Shown here: in pieces, positions 18,272 to 26,554 of the stretch | Numbering within the stretch: the stretch's first letter is position 1 | Layout of the letters: each line of letters begins with the position of its first letter | Source: CAVUCH01 sp963739995 | GTDB lineage: Bacteria; Acidobacteriota; Vicinamibacteria; Vicinamibacterales; JAENWD01 | Reading direction: 5' to 3' | NCBI GenBank assembly: GCA_963739995.1 | Contig: CAVUCH010000004.1 | Coordinates: 248,001-312,000 of the forward strand | Length of the DNA stretch: 64,000 nt | Translations under genes and position numbers: made by a program | The notes under the pieces: generated by a model | Told to the model about the DNA's origin: nothing | What the model saw: only the letters and a program-made list of their open reading frames with translations | The model's database searches: none

Positions 18272-18364
18272 TCAGATGTCCAGCGCGCAGACGCCACCGC
18301 GGCAACCATGCTTTCGCATGGTCGCGGTCGTGGTCGTGGTGCCGGTAATCGTCCTCACGAGCAT
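18272..18364 (-). CDS. Threonine-rich leader peptide of the asd-lysC attenuator
   Basis: A 30-codon ORF between the promoter and the attenuator terminator. Eight of residues 5-15 are threonine (TITGTTTTTAT), plus one Ile, the pattern of a threonine-sensing leader peptide such as E. coli thrL. When charged tRNA-Thr is scarce a ribosome would stall there, leaving codons 21-24 free to form the antiterminator; with ample threonine it would run to the stop and cover that segment. The ATG is 7 nt after a TATACT box, so the mRNA is probably leaderless. It is too short for routine gene calling. Confidence 0.85.
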   Translation of the reverse strand: MLVRTITGTTTTTATMRKHGCRGGVCALDI

Positions 18365-18371
18365 GCGCGAC

Positions 18372-18401
18372 AGTATAGGTCGACAGCGGGCCGGGGTGGA
18401 A
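18372..18401 (-). promoter_or_regulatory. Promoter of the asd-lysC leader
   Basis: TATACT at 18377-18372 on the minus strand, with a weak TTCCAC at 18401-18396 (18-nt spacer). Transcription about 7 nt downstream would begin at the leader peptide ATG. Confidence 0.55.
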
Positions 18402-18527
18402 GGGCATCAGGCATTCTTATGCTTTCGTAACTTGCATAAATTTGACGCGGCCTCGGCCGGGCCGACACAATGGATGGTTCACAGCATGGCCCCCCATCGT
18501 CCCGACCCCGCCCCTCCGGATCGCAGC

Positions 18528-19790
18528 ATGCGCTGCCGCGTCGCGCTCCTTGGCTTCGGTACGGTCGGCGCGGCGGTGGCCCGCATCCTGTGCGAACAGC
18601 CGCCCGCCGGGGTCGAACTGACGCACATCTTCAACCGCGCGGTCTCCCGCAAGCGGGTGGAGTGGGTGCCGGCCGGAGTGCGGTGGACCGAAGACATCGC
18701 AGACGTGCTCGACTCCCCTGCCGACGTCGTCGTCGAACTGATGGGCGGCATCGAGCCGGCCGCAGGTTGGGTGGAGCGCGCCCTGGACGCAGGAAAGTCG
18801 GTCGTCACGGCCAACAAGCAGCTGATCGCGCAGCGCGGCGCGGCGCTGCTGTCGCTGGCCCGGGAACGGCGCTGCCACCTGCGGTTCGAGGGATCGGTGG
18901 CCGGCGGCATACCGATCATCGCCGCGCTCCGGGACGGCCTGGCGGGCGACCGCATCTCGCGGGTGCTCGGCATCCTCAACGGCACCTGCAACTACATCCT
19001 CACGAGCATGGCGGATGGGGGCGCCGCGTTTGCCACCGCCCTCCGTGAGGCGCAGGAGCTCGGGTACGCGGAGGCCGATCCAACCGACGATGTCGAGGGC
19101 TACGACGCGCGGGCGAAGCTCGCAATTCTGTGCGCGGCGGCGCTGCGGGCGGACGTCCAGCCGGAGCGGATTTCGACGCGATCCATTACCGTGATCGAGG
19201 CGGTCGACTTCGCGCACGCGCGGCAGCTCGGGTGCACCATCCGCCAGGTCTCGCACGCGGAGTGGGATCACCAGGGCGGGCTGCACGCAACGGTGCGGCC
19301 CACCATCGTTCCCCGCGAGTCCGCCCTCGCGCGCGCGGCGGGCAGCCAGAACATTGTCGTCCTGCGGGGCCAGTACGGCGGCGACACGGTCTTTTCGGGA
19401 TCGGGCGCCGGCGGGGGGCCGACATCCGTTGCCGTAGTGTCGGATATCGCCGCCATTGCCCGATCGGAGCCCGAACGCGCGGAGGGAGCCGTCCTGAGGA
19501 TCCCAACCCGAGTTAGCGGCGAGTTCGTGACGCCGCAGTATCTGCGGTTCGTGGTACGCGACCGGCCGGGCATCATTGCGCGGATAGCTGGCGCCATGGA
19601 GCAGCACGACATCAACATCGATGCGGTGCTGCAGCTCCCGTATCCGACCAAGGAGGCGTTGCCGTTCGTCGTCACCACGGAGGCCTGCCCCCCCAGCGTG
19701 CTGGCCGAGGCCATGCGGCAGATTGGCGGGTTCGACTTCCACGTGCAGCCGCCCGTGGACCTGCCAATGCTGATCGGAGATGCCGCGTGA
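18528..19790 (+). CDS. hom: Homoserine dehydrogenase with C-terminal ACT domain
   Basis: Reduces aspartate semialdehyde to homoserine. The 420 residues open with RVALLGFGTVGAAVARIL (NAD(P)-binding), and show VVTANKQLIA, GGIPIIAALRDGLAGD, ILNGTCNYILTSM and the catalytic region EAQELGYAEADPTDDVEG. A C-terminal ACT domain (YLRFVVRDRPGIIARIAGAM) is the usual site of threonine inhibition. ATG 18528 sits directly before the Rossmann strand; in-frame ATGs at 18474 and 18486 would add 14-18 residues. It overlaps thrB by 4 nt and starts the rightward hom-thrB-thrC operon. Confidence 0.95.
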   Translation: MRCRVALLGFGTVGAAVARILCEQPPAGVELTHIFNRAVSRKRVEWVPAGVRWTEDIADVLDSPADVVVELMGGIEPAAGWVERALDAGKSVVTANKQLIAQRGAALLSLARERRCHLRFEGSVAGGIPIIAALRDGLAGDRISRVLGILNGTCNYILTSMADGGAAFATALREAQELGYAEADPTDDVEGYDARAKLAILCAAALRADVQPERISTRSITVIEAVDFAHARQLGCTIRQVSHAEWDHQGGLHATVRPTIVPRESALARAAGSQNIVVLRGQYGGDTVFSGSGAGGGPTSVAVVSDIAAIARSEPERAEGAVLRIPTRVSGEFVTPQYLRFVVRDRPGIIARIAGAMEQHDINIDAVLQLPYPTKEALPFVVTTEACPPSVLAEAMRQIGGFDFHVQPPVDLPMLIGDAA

Positions 19791-20749
19791 GTGGCCTTCC
19801 TGGTTCAGCAGCGGAGCAGGCGGTACGGCGGATCACGCTCGCCGACGCGAGGGCACGCCTGGGCGACTGGTCCATCGCGGTCCCGGCGTCGAGCGCCAAC
19901 CTGGGGCCGGGGTTCGACACGCTCGCGGTCGCGTTGCAGCTGTACCTCCGGCTGCGTGTCTGCGAGGTCCTCGACGGACCGATGAACGGACTGCAGTTCG
20001 ATCTCGGTGGAACGCGTCTCGGCGGTGACAACTTCGTCGAGCGCAGCTTCCGGACGCTTGCGGGCGCCGAGCCCGTGGAGTTCCCGTCGCTCTCGCTCGA
20101 AGTGCGCAGCGACATCCCGGTGCAGGGCGGCCTCGGCAGCAGCGCCGCGGCAACGGTTGCCGGATTGCTGCTCTACGAGCGCCTGGCCGGCCCTCGCGAA
20201 GGCCGGGATCTGCTGACGCTCGCTACCCGGCTCGACGACCACGCGGACAACGTCGCCGCCGCCTTGCACGGCGGCCTGGTCACGACGTGCGTGAGGGACG
20301 ACGGCCGCGTGATCGCCCGCGCAATGGAATGGCCGGAAGGCATCCGCTTCGTCGTCGCGAGTCCGGCCGTGCAGCTGGCCACGACCGACTCGCGGCGGGT
20401 GCTGCCGGACGCGGTGCCCCGGGGGGATGCCGTGTTCAACCTGCAGCGGGCTCTGCTGCTCGTGCAGGCGCTCCAGCACAACCAGTACGAACACGTTCGC
20501 GAAGCGCTGCGCGATCGCTGGCACCAGCCGTTCCGTGCCTGCATCGTGCCGGGGTTCACCGAGGTGCTGGAGCTCCGGCATCCCGACCTGCTCGGCGTGT
20601 GCCTGAGCGGGTCGGGGCCATCCGTTCTGGCGCTCTGCACGGGGGCGGAAGATGTCATTGCAGCGGCCATCGGCGCGGTGTACCACCGCATCGGTGTGCC
20701 CTGCATCGTTCGGGTCTTGTCTGCACACCAGCCGGGAACGCACGTATGA
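19787..20749 (+). CDS. thrB: Homoserine kinase (GHMP family)
   Basis: Phosphorylates homoserine on the threonine pathway. The 320-residue protein has the GHMP motifs: VPASSANLGPGFDTLAVAL at the start, the ATP-binding loop PVQGGLGSSAAATVAGLLL near residue 110, and CLSGSGPSVLALC near the C-terminus. It begins with GTG overlapping the hom stop codon (GTGA) and ends overlapping the thrC start (ATGA), so all three genes are tightly coupled. Confidence 0.95.
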   Translation: MSGLPGSAAEQAVRRITLADARARLGDWSIAVPASSANLGPGFDTLAVALQLYLRLRVCEVLDGPMNGLQFDLGGTRLGGDNFVERSFRTLAGAEPVEFPSLSLEVRSDIPVQGGLGSSAAATVAGLLLYERLAGPREGRDLLTLATRLDDHADNVAAALHGGLVTTCVRDDGRVIARAMEWPEGIRFVVASPAVQLATTDSRRVLPDAVPRGDAVFNLQRALLLVQALQHNQYEHVREALRDRWHQPFRACIVPGFTEVLELRHPDLLGVCLSGSGPSVLALCTGAEDVIAAAIGAVYHRIGVPCIVRVLSAHQPGTHV

Positions 20750-21996
20750 AGTTTTTCACAGGCCTGCGGTGCCGGATGTGCGGCGCCTCGTTCACCGCCG
20801 ACGCCCTCTTCGTCTGCGATCAGTGCCTCGGGCCGCTCGAGGTGACCTACGACTACGACGCCATCCGCGGCGCCGTCACACCGGCCGTCATCGCAGCACG
20901 TCCGCAGAATCTGTGGAGGTATCGCGAACTGCTGCCGATTGCGGGCGAGCCGCTCACCGGGTTCCACTCGGGATGTACGCCGCTCGTTCGTGCCGACCGG
21001 CTCGCGCGGCGGCTCGGCGTGTCGGAGCTGTACATCAAAGATGACTCGGTCAACCATCCGACGTTCTCCTACAAGGATCGCGTCGTCTCCGTGGCGGCGA
21101 CGCGCGCCGTGGAACTGGGCTTCCGGGTGTTCGCGTGCGCGTCCACCGGCAACCTGGCCAACAGCGTGTCGGCACATGCGGCAAGGCTGGGGCTCGAGTG
21201 CTACGTGTTCATCCCCCACGACCTCGAGCCGGCGAAGGTGCTCGGCTCCGCCATCTACCGCCCCCACGTCGTCGCCGTCGCGGGAAATTACGACGACGTG
21301 AATCGGTTGTGCACGCAGATCGCCGATTCTCACAAGTGGGGCTTCGCGAACATCAATCTCCGCACCTACTACGCCGAGGGCGCCAAGACCTACGGGTTCG
21401 AGATTGCCGAGCAGCTCGGGTGGCGTTTCCCCAGGCACGTCGTGTGTCCAGTGGCCGGCGGCACGCTGTTGCCGCGCATCACCCGGGCTTTCGAGGAGCT
21501 GCGTGAGCTTGGCTGGGTTGCCGGAGACGTGCCGCGCATGCACGCGGTGCAGGCGGCCGGCTCCTCACCCGTCATCAACGCACTCGACGCCGGCATGGAG
21601 TTCCCGGATCCGGTGAAGCCGCAGACGCTTGCCAAGTCGATCGCGATCGGGAACCCCGCCGACGGTTATCACGTACTCGAGGCGGTGCGCGCCACCGGCG
21701 GCGCCGGGGCACGCGTTACGGACGAGCAGATCCTGTCAGCCGCCCAGCTGCTTGCTGAGATGGAAGGCGTGTTCACGGAGCCCGCCGGAGGCGCAACACT
21801 CGCCGGCGCCATGCAGCTCATCGAGGCGGGCATCATCCCGCCGGACGAACCCATCGTGATCTGCATCACTGGCAACGGCTACAAGACGGCTGACGTCATG
21901 GCCGGCCGCACCGCTGAACCGGCACAGATCGGCCGTTCGTACGCGGAGTTCGAAAGCTATTTCGCCGGGGTATCCGGGGTAAACGTCGGGACATAG
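20746..21996 (+). CDS. thrC: Threonine synthase with N-terminal zinc ribbon
   Basis: A PLP enzyme converting O-phosphohomoserine to threonine. The 416 residues start with four cysteines (9, 12, 24, 27) in a zinc-ribbon layout, common in one threonine synthase class. The PLP lysine lies in HPTFSYKDRVVS; phosphate-binding loops are seen in ASTGNLANSVSAHAAR and PVAGGTLLPRI. It is the last gene of hom-thrB-thrC and is followed by a strong hairpin at 22012-22037. Confidence 0.95.
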   Translation: MKFFTGLRCRMCGASFTADALFVCDQCLGPLEVTYDYDAIRGAVTPAVIAARPQNLWRYRELLPIAGEPLTGFHSGCTPLVRADRLARRLGVSELYIKDDSVNHPTFSYKDRVVSVAATRAVELGFRVFACASTGNLANSVSAHAARLGLECYVFIPHDLEPAKVLGSAIYRPHVVAVAGNYDDVNRLCTQIADSHKWGFANINLRTYYAEGAKTYGFEIAEQLGWRFPRHVVCPVAGGTLLPRITRAFEELRELGWVAGDVPRMHAVQAAGSSPVINALDAGMEFPDPVKPQTLAKSIAIGNPADGYHVLEAVRATGGAGARVTDEQILSAAQLLAEMEGVFTEPAGGATLAGAMQLIEAGIIPPDEPIVICITGNGYKTADVMAGRTAEPAQIGRSYAEFESYFAGVSGVNVGT

Positions 21997-22011
21997 CGGG
22001 CCCTCCAGAGT

Positions 22012-22037
22012 CAGGGCCCGACTGGAGTCGGGCCCTG
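22012..22037. terminator. Palindromic hairpin after thrC (terminator or REP-like)
   Basis: A perfect 12-bp stem with a 2-nt loop (CAGGGCCCGACT, GG, then its complement). It begins 15 nt after the thrC stop and has no T-run. The CAGGG...CCCTG ends resemble the two palindromes between dnaK and hsp20, so it may belong to one REP-like group and also help end transcription or protect the mRNA 3' end. Confidence 0.6.
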
Positions 22038-22171
22038 CCCGTCGCATCCTCCCGGACCAGTCCCCTGCCAGGCGCCGCCCGCGGGTCCCTTCGCGACTCA
22101 CCGTTCCGCCACCCCTCGCGCCGCACGCCGGGGAGGCACATCCCTTGCGAGACTTCGTCCGGAGGTCATGC

Positions 22172-22414
22172 ATGGACGACGAACAGCGCATTCCCAATCA
22201 GGCTGCGAACCAGGAGCCGGCGGAAGGCTCACGCGAGACGGTCAACGAGGAGAGCAGCAGCGAAGAGCGCGATAGATTCGACAACAGCGACACGCGGTCG
22301 CGCAGCGAACAGGCGGGCGGAATCACGAATCGGCCGCTCGATGAGGAGATCGCGAACCAACGCGAGGTGCCTCCGCGCGGCGACGTGAAGGTGCCAGGGA
22401 GGGACCACGCATGA
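22172..22414 (+). CDS. Small hydrophilic protein, probably disordered
   Basis: An 80-residue protein, mostly Glu, Gln, Asn, Arg and Ser (DEQRIPNQAANQEPAEG, SSSEERDRFDNSDTRSRSEQ). There is no hydrophobic core, so it is probably intrinsically disordered. GGAGG at 22161-22165 is well placed before the ATG at 22172. Its stop overlaps the next start (ATGA), pairing it with a second protein of the same kind. I do not recognise a family; stress-type hydrophilins look similar, but this is only a composition argument. Confidence 0.55.
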   Translation: MDDEQRIPNQAANQEPAEGSRETVNEESSSEERDRFDNSDTRSRSEQAGGITNRPLDEEIANQREVPPRGDVKVPGRDHA

Positions 22415-22737
22415 GCGAAGGGAACGACCGCAATCGTGCGTCGCACCCCCGCGACTTCGGGGTGCTCAGGAGCCCGGGATCAGGGGTGGGCCGACCCGAG
22501 GAAGAGCACGCCTCGATCAGTACCACCCAGACGAACAGCGGCCTCGCGGCGGGCGACCCTGCCGGTGGCCCGCAGCGCACGCCGGAGCGCAAGGCATTCG
22601 ATGAGGCGCGCGGGGAGGAACCGCAGGTGAAGGGCGGCCACGATCCCGACCTGCGGCCACGAGACGACGAGCAGGTGCACGCGCCGGACGACATCGACGC
22701 GACGCCGCCACACGGAGACAAGCTGCGCGACGGCTAG
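22411..22737 (+). CDS. Second small hydrophilic protein of the pair
   Basis: A 108-residue protein, acidic and Pro/Gly/Asp-rich (AAGDPAGGPQRTPERKAFDE, GGHDPDLRPRDDEQVHAPDD), without predicted secondary structure or membrane segments. It is translationally coupled to the preceding gene by a 4-nt overlap. Its TAG stop lies in the first bases of the second palindromic element (CTAGTGGC), just as acnA ends in the first copy, so its original C-terminus may have been altered by the insertion. Confidence 0.5.
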   Translation: MSEGNDRNRASHPRDFGVLRSPGSGVGRPEEEHASISTTQTNSGLAAGDPAGGPQRTPERKAFDEARGEEPQVKGGHDPDLRPRDDEQVHAPDDIDATPPHGDKLRDG

Positions 22738-22898
22738 TGGCGTGTCCTGGTCAAGTGTGGAGTGCCTGTCGGAGCGTGGCGCCCGAGTGGCAAAGGCGTG
22801 AGCAGCGAGCATATCGGGAATATTCGAGCGACGAGCAACGCCGCCAGTCGGGATGCCCCGCCCGACAGGCGCTCTACAGATGACCAGGACAGGCCACT
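22734..22898. repeat. Palindromic element copy 2 (MITE-like)
   Basis: Imperfect inverted repeats of about 37 bp (left end from 22734, right end to 22898) starting AGTGGC and ending GCCACT. The reverse complement of its interior aligns closely with copy 1 (shared segments such as GCGGGGCATCC and GGCGGCGTTGCTC, and a central GAATATTCCCGATATGCTCG against GAATACTCCCGGTATGCTCG). The core from AGTGGC to GCCACT is 163 bp, 162 bp in copy 1. The arms differ between copies while remaining self-complementary within each. Confidence 0.8.
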
Positions 22899-22995
22899 GT
22901 GTTCCCCGCACCCGGTGGACAGGTTGCAGACCCGTCCGCCGGGACTGGATTCCCGCCTCCCAATCGAAGCCGGCGTCGCCCACATGCCCGAGCGA

Positions 22996-23736
22996 TTAGA
23001 ACGCGACGAGCAGGCTGGCGCCCCCGGCGAAAAAGGGGCGCAGAGGATCCCCCTCCTCCAACTCGAAGCCGCCTTGCCTGAAGTAGACGCGAGCGTCTCC
23101 GCGCAGACCCAGGCCCTTGATCAGCCCGTGCGCGCGCTCGGAGAACAGGTACTTGAACCCGCCACCTGCGTGGTAGACCGGCCCTGTCTCCGCGAGCGCC
23201 TGCGACTCGTCGAGCTCGCGCAGGTACCCGGCGCCGCCGAGCAGGAATGGCGATCCGCCACCGCCGAACCGGTACCGGGTCAGGTGCAGCACGCCGCTGA
23301 CCTCCACGATGTAGCGTGAGAGATCGTTCGATGCAGTGAGGCTCGGCGCGTTCTCGATGTCGCCGGTGATCCGCGTCTCCAGCGGAAGCCGCGCGTACTG
23401 GAAGGCGCCTTCGACACCGATCATCTGCGTCACGCGCATGCCGATCCGACCCGCGTACGCTGGCCCGGCTGTCAGCTGGCTCGCGGTCCTGAACAGCGGA
23501 TAATCACCGGCAGGGGTTCCGTTCGCCGTGATTTCCGCCGTGGACGATCCGAAGTCGATCCCGCCCAGCCACTGCACTCCGGCATCCACCTCGATCGACC
23601 CGGGACGGAACGGCGGCCGCGGCCGTGACGGCTTGGTCTCCGACGCCGGCCGGCGTGTCTGCGCAAATGTCTCGCCGGCTGTGCCGAGAACCAGCGCGGC
23701 GAGCAGCATGCGCGCGGCCAGGCGGCCCCTGGTCAC
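22996..23736 (-). CDS. Outer-membrane beta-barrel protein
   Basis: A 246-residue protein with a signal peptide (MLLAALVLGTAGETFAQ) and then alternating amphipathic strands with many Gly and aromatic residues (IEVDAGVQWLGGIDFG, FLLGGAGYLRELDE, FFAGGASLLVAF). It ends in Phe, the classic outer-membrane C-terminal residue, and resembles small opacity-type barrels. GTG 23736 overlaps the stop of the matrixin-like gene (GTGA). It is the last gene of a three-gene operon of exported proteins; function unknown. Confidence 0.75.
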   Translation of the reverse strand: MTRGRLAARMLLAALVLGTAGETFAQTRRPASETKPSRPRPPFRPGSIEVDAGVQWLGGIDFGSSTAEITANGTPAGDYPLFRTASQLTAGPAYAGRIGMRVTQMIGVEGAFQYARLPLETRITGDIENAPSLTASNDLSRYIVEVSGVLHLTRYRFGGGGSPFLLGGAGYLRELDESQALAETGPVYHAGGGFKYLFSERAHGLIKGLGLRGDARVYFRQGGFELEEGDPLRPFFAGGASLLVAF

Positions 23737-24749
23737 CTCGCCCTCACGGGGATCTCGATCGATTGCGTCCCGCCGCCGCGCGGCACGACCACCAGGCGCT
23801 CGTAGAAGGCGGGTTGGAAATCGACATCGAGGCTCGACCGGTCGAAGAAGCTGTCGATCTCCGCATCGTCGAGCGGCTCGACCCTCAGGACGTGCGTGCC
23901 GGGCCTGAGGCCGGCGATGACGAATTCGCCCGTCTCCTCCAGGGCGAAATTGCCGACGAGATCCCCCGTTCTGAGGTCGTAGGCGACAACGTGCGCGCCG
24001 AAGATGCCGTCCCCGTCTTTCGTAATGCGCCCTTGCACACTCCCCGTGTCCTGCCGGAAGCCCGCGTCCGGGTAGATGTCGGAGACACCCGCAATGTCAT
24101 CGGGAAAGAGGCGTCGCCCTTCCACGTTGCCCGACGCGAACGCAATTGGAAACATCACGGCGCCTGCGCCGAGCACGCGGCGGCCGCCGCCCGACCGCGG
24201 CTCCGTTTCTCCAAGCGCCGAATGTGAGAGACCCAGAAAGTGTCCCGCCTCGTGCAGCGCAATCGACTCGAGGTCGAAGCGGCCGGTCTCGCCGTTCCCG
24301 GCCACGCTCCATGGGACGCTGCTGTTGAAGAACACGTCGGACTCGAGAATCTCTCCGGTGCGCGTATCGACGAAGAAGCTGGTCGACGCGAGAACGCGAT
24401 CAAGGTCCGGCCGCGACAAAAACCCCAGGGTGCTGGTGTTGTCGTCTTCGAGCGGCTCGGCGCTGGTGAAGCCGCCGAACTGAAAGCGCACGGAGGCCGT
24501 CGGTACGTCTTCCCAGGTGCGGAATGCGCGCTCCACTGCCTGGCGGAATTGCTCCGACGAGACGCCGGGCACCCCTCGGTCAGTGACGGAGTAGCGCGCC
24601 GGTTGCGCCGTCCACCGAAGGCTCACCGAGCCCACCGAGTCGCGAAGCCCGAGCTTGAGGTAGGCCTGCGCGGTGTTGCCGCTGAGGGCCGCGACGGCGC
24701 ATGCCAGCACCGCAATCACGGGGCCACGCACGCGCGCGCGGCGCCTCAT
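23733..24749 (-). CDS. Secreted matrixin-like (M10) metalloprotease
   Basis: A 338-residue protein with an N-terminal signal sequence (GPVIAVLACAVAALSGNTAQA). The catalytic motif ALHEAGHFLGLSHS provides the three zinc histidines of HExxHxxGxxH, and GAGAVMFP holds the Met-turn. A preceding helix-rich segment (RQAVERAFRTWEDV) is typical of matrixins. The C-terminal part (about 250-338: GSVQGRITKDGDGIFGAHV, EFVIAGLRPGTHVLRVEP) looks like a carboxypeptidase-regulatory or CNA-type beta domain. It overlaps both operon neighbours by 4 nt. Confidence 0.85.
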   Translation of the reverse strand: MRRRARVRGPVIAVLACAVAALSGNTAQAYLKLGLRDSVGSVSLRWTAQPARYSVTDRGVPGVSSEQFRQAVERAFRTWEDVPTASVRFQFGGFTSAEPLEDDNTSTLGFLSRPDLDRVLASTSFFVDTRTGEILESDVFFNSSVPWSVAGNGETGRFDLESIALHEAGHFLGLSHSALGETEPRSGGGRRVLGAGAVMFPIAFASGNVEGRRLFPDDIAGVSDIYPDAGFRQDTGSVQGRITKDGDGIFGAHVVAYDLRTGDLVGNFALEETGEFVIAGLRPGTHVLRVEPLDDAEIDSFFDRSSLDVDFQPAFYERLVVVPRGGGTQSIEIPVRAR

Positions 24750-25297
24750 CGTCCCGTCCTCTCTCGCGCCAGCACCCTGACCTGCTCGCTGAACGCTTGC
24801 AGGGCGGGGCGCTCGCCCACGGGCCCGCCGCGCACCGGGGCGCCCTCGCCCGCAGTGAGCGAGACCCCTGGTATCACCACCTTCACGCCGGCCGCGTTCT
24901 GCGAGACGCGAAACACCCCCTGGTTGAGACCGCTGATCCACGGGACGACCGGTCCTTGCGCGTTGAGGAACACTACAACCTCATCGCCCTCCCGGAACGT
25001 GGGCGCGCCGACGACCACACGGCGATACGGGCCCATCTGTCCGCCGGGCACCTTGAAGGTCACCTCGCCACCAAGGTCCCCCTTGAGGTAATCCTCCGCG
25101 CGAACGGTGACGAGCGTCTCGATCTGACGGTGCCCATCGGCCCAGCGCGGCTCGATCGCCACGACGTGGCCGTGAACGATTGCCCGCGCGCCCGTGACCA
25201 GGTCGCCAAGGCTCGCCGGCAGGATCACCGTTGCCTCCAGCCCGACTCCGGCAACCGTACAGGCGGTCAGCATTGCTGCAAGTCGCAGACATCTCAT
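24746..25297 (-). CDS. Exported protein of unknown function, first gene of the matrixin operon
   Basis: A 183-residue protein with a signal peptide (CLRLAAMLTACTVAGVGLEA). The mature part resembles small secreted beta-rich proteins: LGDLVTGARAIVHGHVVAIEP, VRAEDYLKGDLGGEVTFKVP, EGDEVVVFLN and an Asn/Gly-rich loop. A GGGAGAGAG ribosome-binding site precedes ATG 25297. The stop overlaps the matrixin start (ATGA). Joint export with the protease suggests a partner or substrate, but no family is certain. Confidence 0.6.
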   Translation of the reverse strand: MRCLRLAAMLTACTVAGVGLEATVILPASLGDLVTGARAIVHGHVVAIEPRWADGHRQIETLVTVRAEDYLKGDLGGEVTFKVPGGQMGPYRRVVVGAPTFREGDEVVVFLNAQGPVVPWISGLNQGVFRVSQNAAGVKVVIPGVSLTAGEGAPVRGGPVGERPALQAFSEQVRVLARERTGR

Positions 25298-25386
25298 GAT
25301 TGACTCTCTCCCAGGGAATCGTGCAGGGCTGACGCCCTGTCGCCACATGAACCGCGATGAGACCACATTTCGTGCGCGGGCAGCCG

Positions 25387-26538
25387 TTACACTCTCTCCC
25401 CCCGCGCGATCCTCAGGATCGCGTCTGCGGCGCGGCCGCTTGCACCGGGCGCCCCGAGCTTCGCACGAACAGCCGCCAGCGCGTGCCGCGTCTCGGCCGC
25501 TGCCGCAGGATCAGTCAGGAATCGCAGCGTCTCCTCCGCCACACGAGCAGGCGTGAACGCCTCCTGGATCAACTCCGGTACCACCGTGCGACCGGCGATC
25601 AGGTTCGCCATGCCGAAGGTGCTGACCCGGACGAAAGGCCGTCCCACTCGGTAGGTCAGCGGCGACAGCCGGTAGACGATCACCATGGGCTTCTCGTGCA
25701 GTGCTGTCTGTACCGTGGCGGTGCCCGACGCGGTGATCACCGTATCGGACGCGTGCAGCACGTCATCGGTGCGCCCCTCAACAATGGCGACGCGGGTACG
25801 CATGCGTGTGAACGGCGTGTGGAGCGGGACGAGCAGCGCATCCGCCAGGTGCGGGGCGCGTGCCACCAAGAACTGCACGTCCGGCACTCGTCCCGCGATG
25901 AGCGGTATCGCGGCGGCGAGCACGGGAACCGTCGCCCGCAGCTCGTTTGGGCGGCTCCCGGGCAGGAGCGCAACCGTGGGTGCCGCCGGATTGAGGCCAT
26001 GCGCCCGCAGGAACTCCTCTCGCGGGCTCCGGACGTCGATCAGGTCCACGAGCGGGTGCCCGACGAACTCCACCGGGATTCCTTCTCTCTCGTAGATGTC
26101 CACCTCGAAGGGGAAGATCGGCAACACCTTCGCGACGAACCGCTTCATCGCGCGGATCCGTCCAGATCGCCAGGCCCAGAGCTGCGGGCTGACGTAGTAG
26201 ACAACCGGTATGCCCAGCCCGTGGACCGCGGCCCCGAGGCGGAAGTTGAAGTCGGGAAAATCAATTGCGACGAAGACGTCCGGACGCTCCGCCCTGGCGT
26301 GCGACACGAGCCGGCGAAACATGCCATACGAGCGCGGCAGCACGCGAATCGCCTCGGTCAGGCCGGTTACCGCGAAGCCGCGGTAATCGCCGGTGAGCGC
26401 CGCGCCCGCCGCACGCAGCCGCTCGCCGCCGAACCCGCTGATCCGGCACGAGAAATCGCGGCGAAGCAGTTCCGCCACGAGGGCGCCCGCGTACAGGTCG
26501 CCCGACGCCTCGCCGCAGGAGATCATCACCGTGCTCAT
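25387..26538 (-). CDS. lpxB: Lipid-A-disaccharide synthase
   Basis: A GT19 glycosyltransferase joining UDP-diacylglucosamine and lipid X in lipid A assembly at the inner membrane. The 383 residues begin VMISCGEASGDLYAGALVAE, then FVAIDFPDFNFRLG, YYVSPQLWAWR, EFVGHPLVDLI, ALLPGSRPNELR and ITASGTATVQTAL, all typical LpxB motifs. It confirms a lipopolysaccharide-bearing outer membrane. It lies 16 bp after the M16 pair on the same strand and may be co-transcribed with it. Confidence 0.95.
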   Translation of the reverse strand: MSTVMISCGEASGDLYAGALVAELLRRDFSCRISGFGGERLRAAGAALTGDYRGFAVTGLTEAIRVLPRSYGMFRRLVSHARAERPDVFVAIDFPDFNFRLGAAVHGLGIPVVYYVSPQLWAWRSGRIRAMKRFVAKVLPIFPFEVDIYEREGIPVEFVGHPLVDLIDVRSPREEFLRAHGLNPAAPTVALLPGSRPNELRATVPVLAAAIPLIAGRVPDVQFLVARAPHLADALLVPLHTPFTRMRTRVAIVEGRTDDVLHASDTVITASGTATVQTALHEKPMVIVYRLSPLTYRVGRPFVRVSTFGMANLIAGRTVVPELIQEAFTPARVAEETLRFLTDPAAAAETRHALAAVRAKLGAPGASGRAADAILRIARGERV

Positions 26539-26554
26539 GCAGGCTAACAGCGTC

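Noticed and set aside
17211..18480. Long N-terminal extension of hom reaching into asd
   Set aside because: The frame is open by chance opposite asd; Hom proteins start at the Rossmann strand near 18528, and the attenuator promoter lies in between.
22012..22037. Third copy of the 160-bp palindromic element
   Set aside because: Only 26 bp, without the AGTGGC ends or the shared core.
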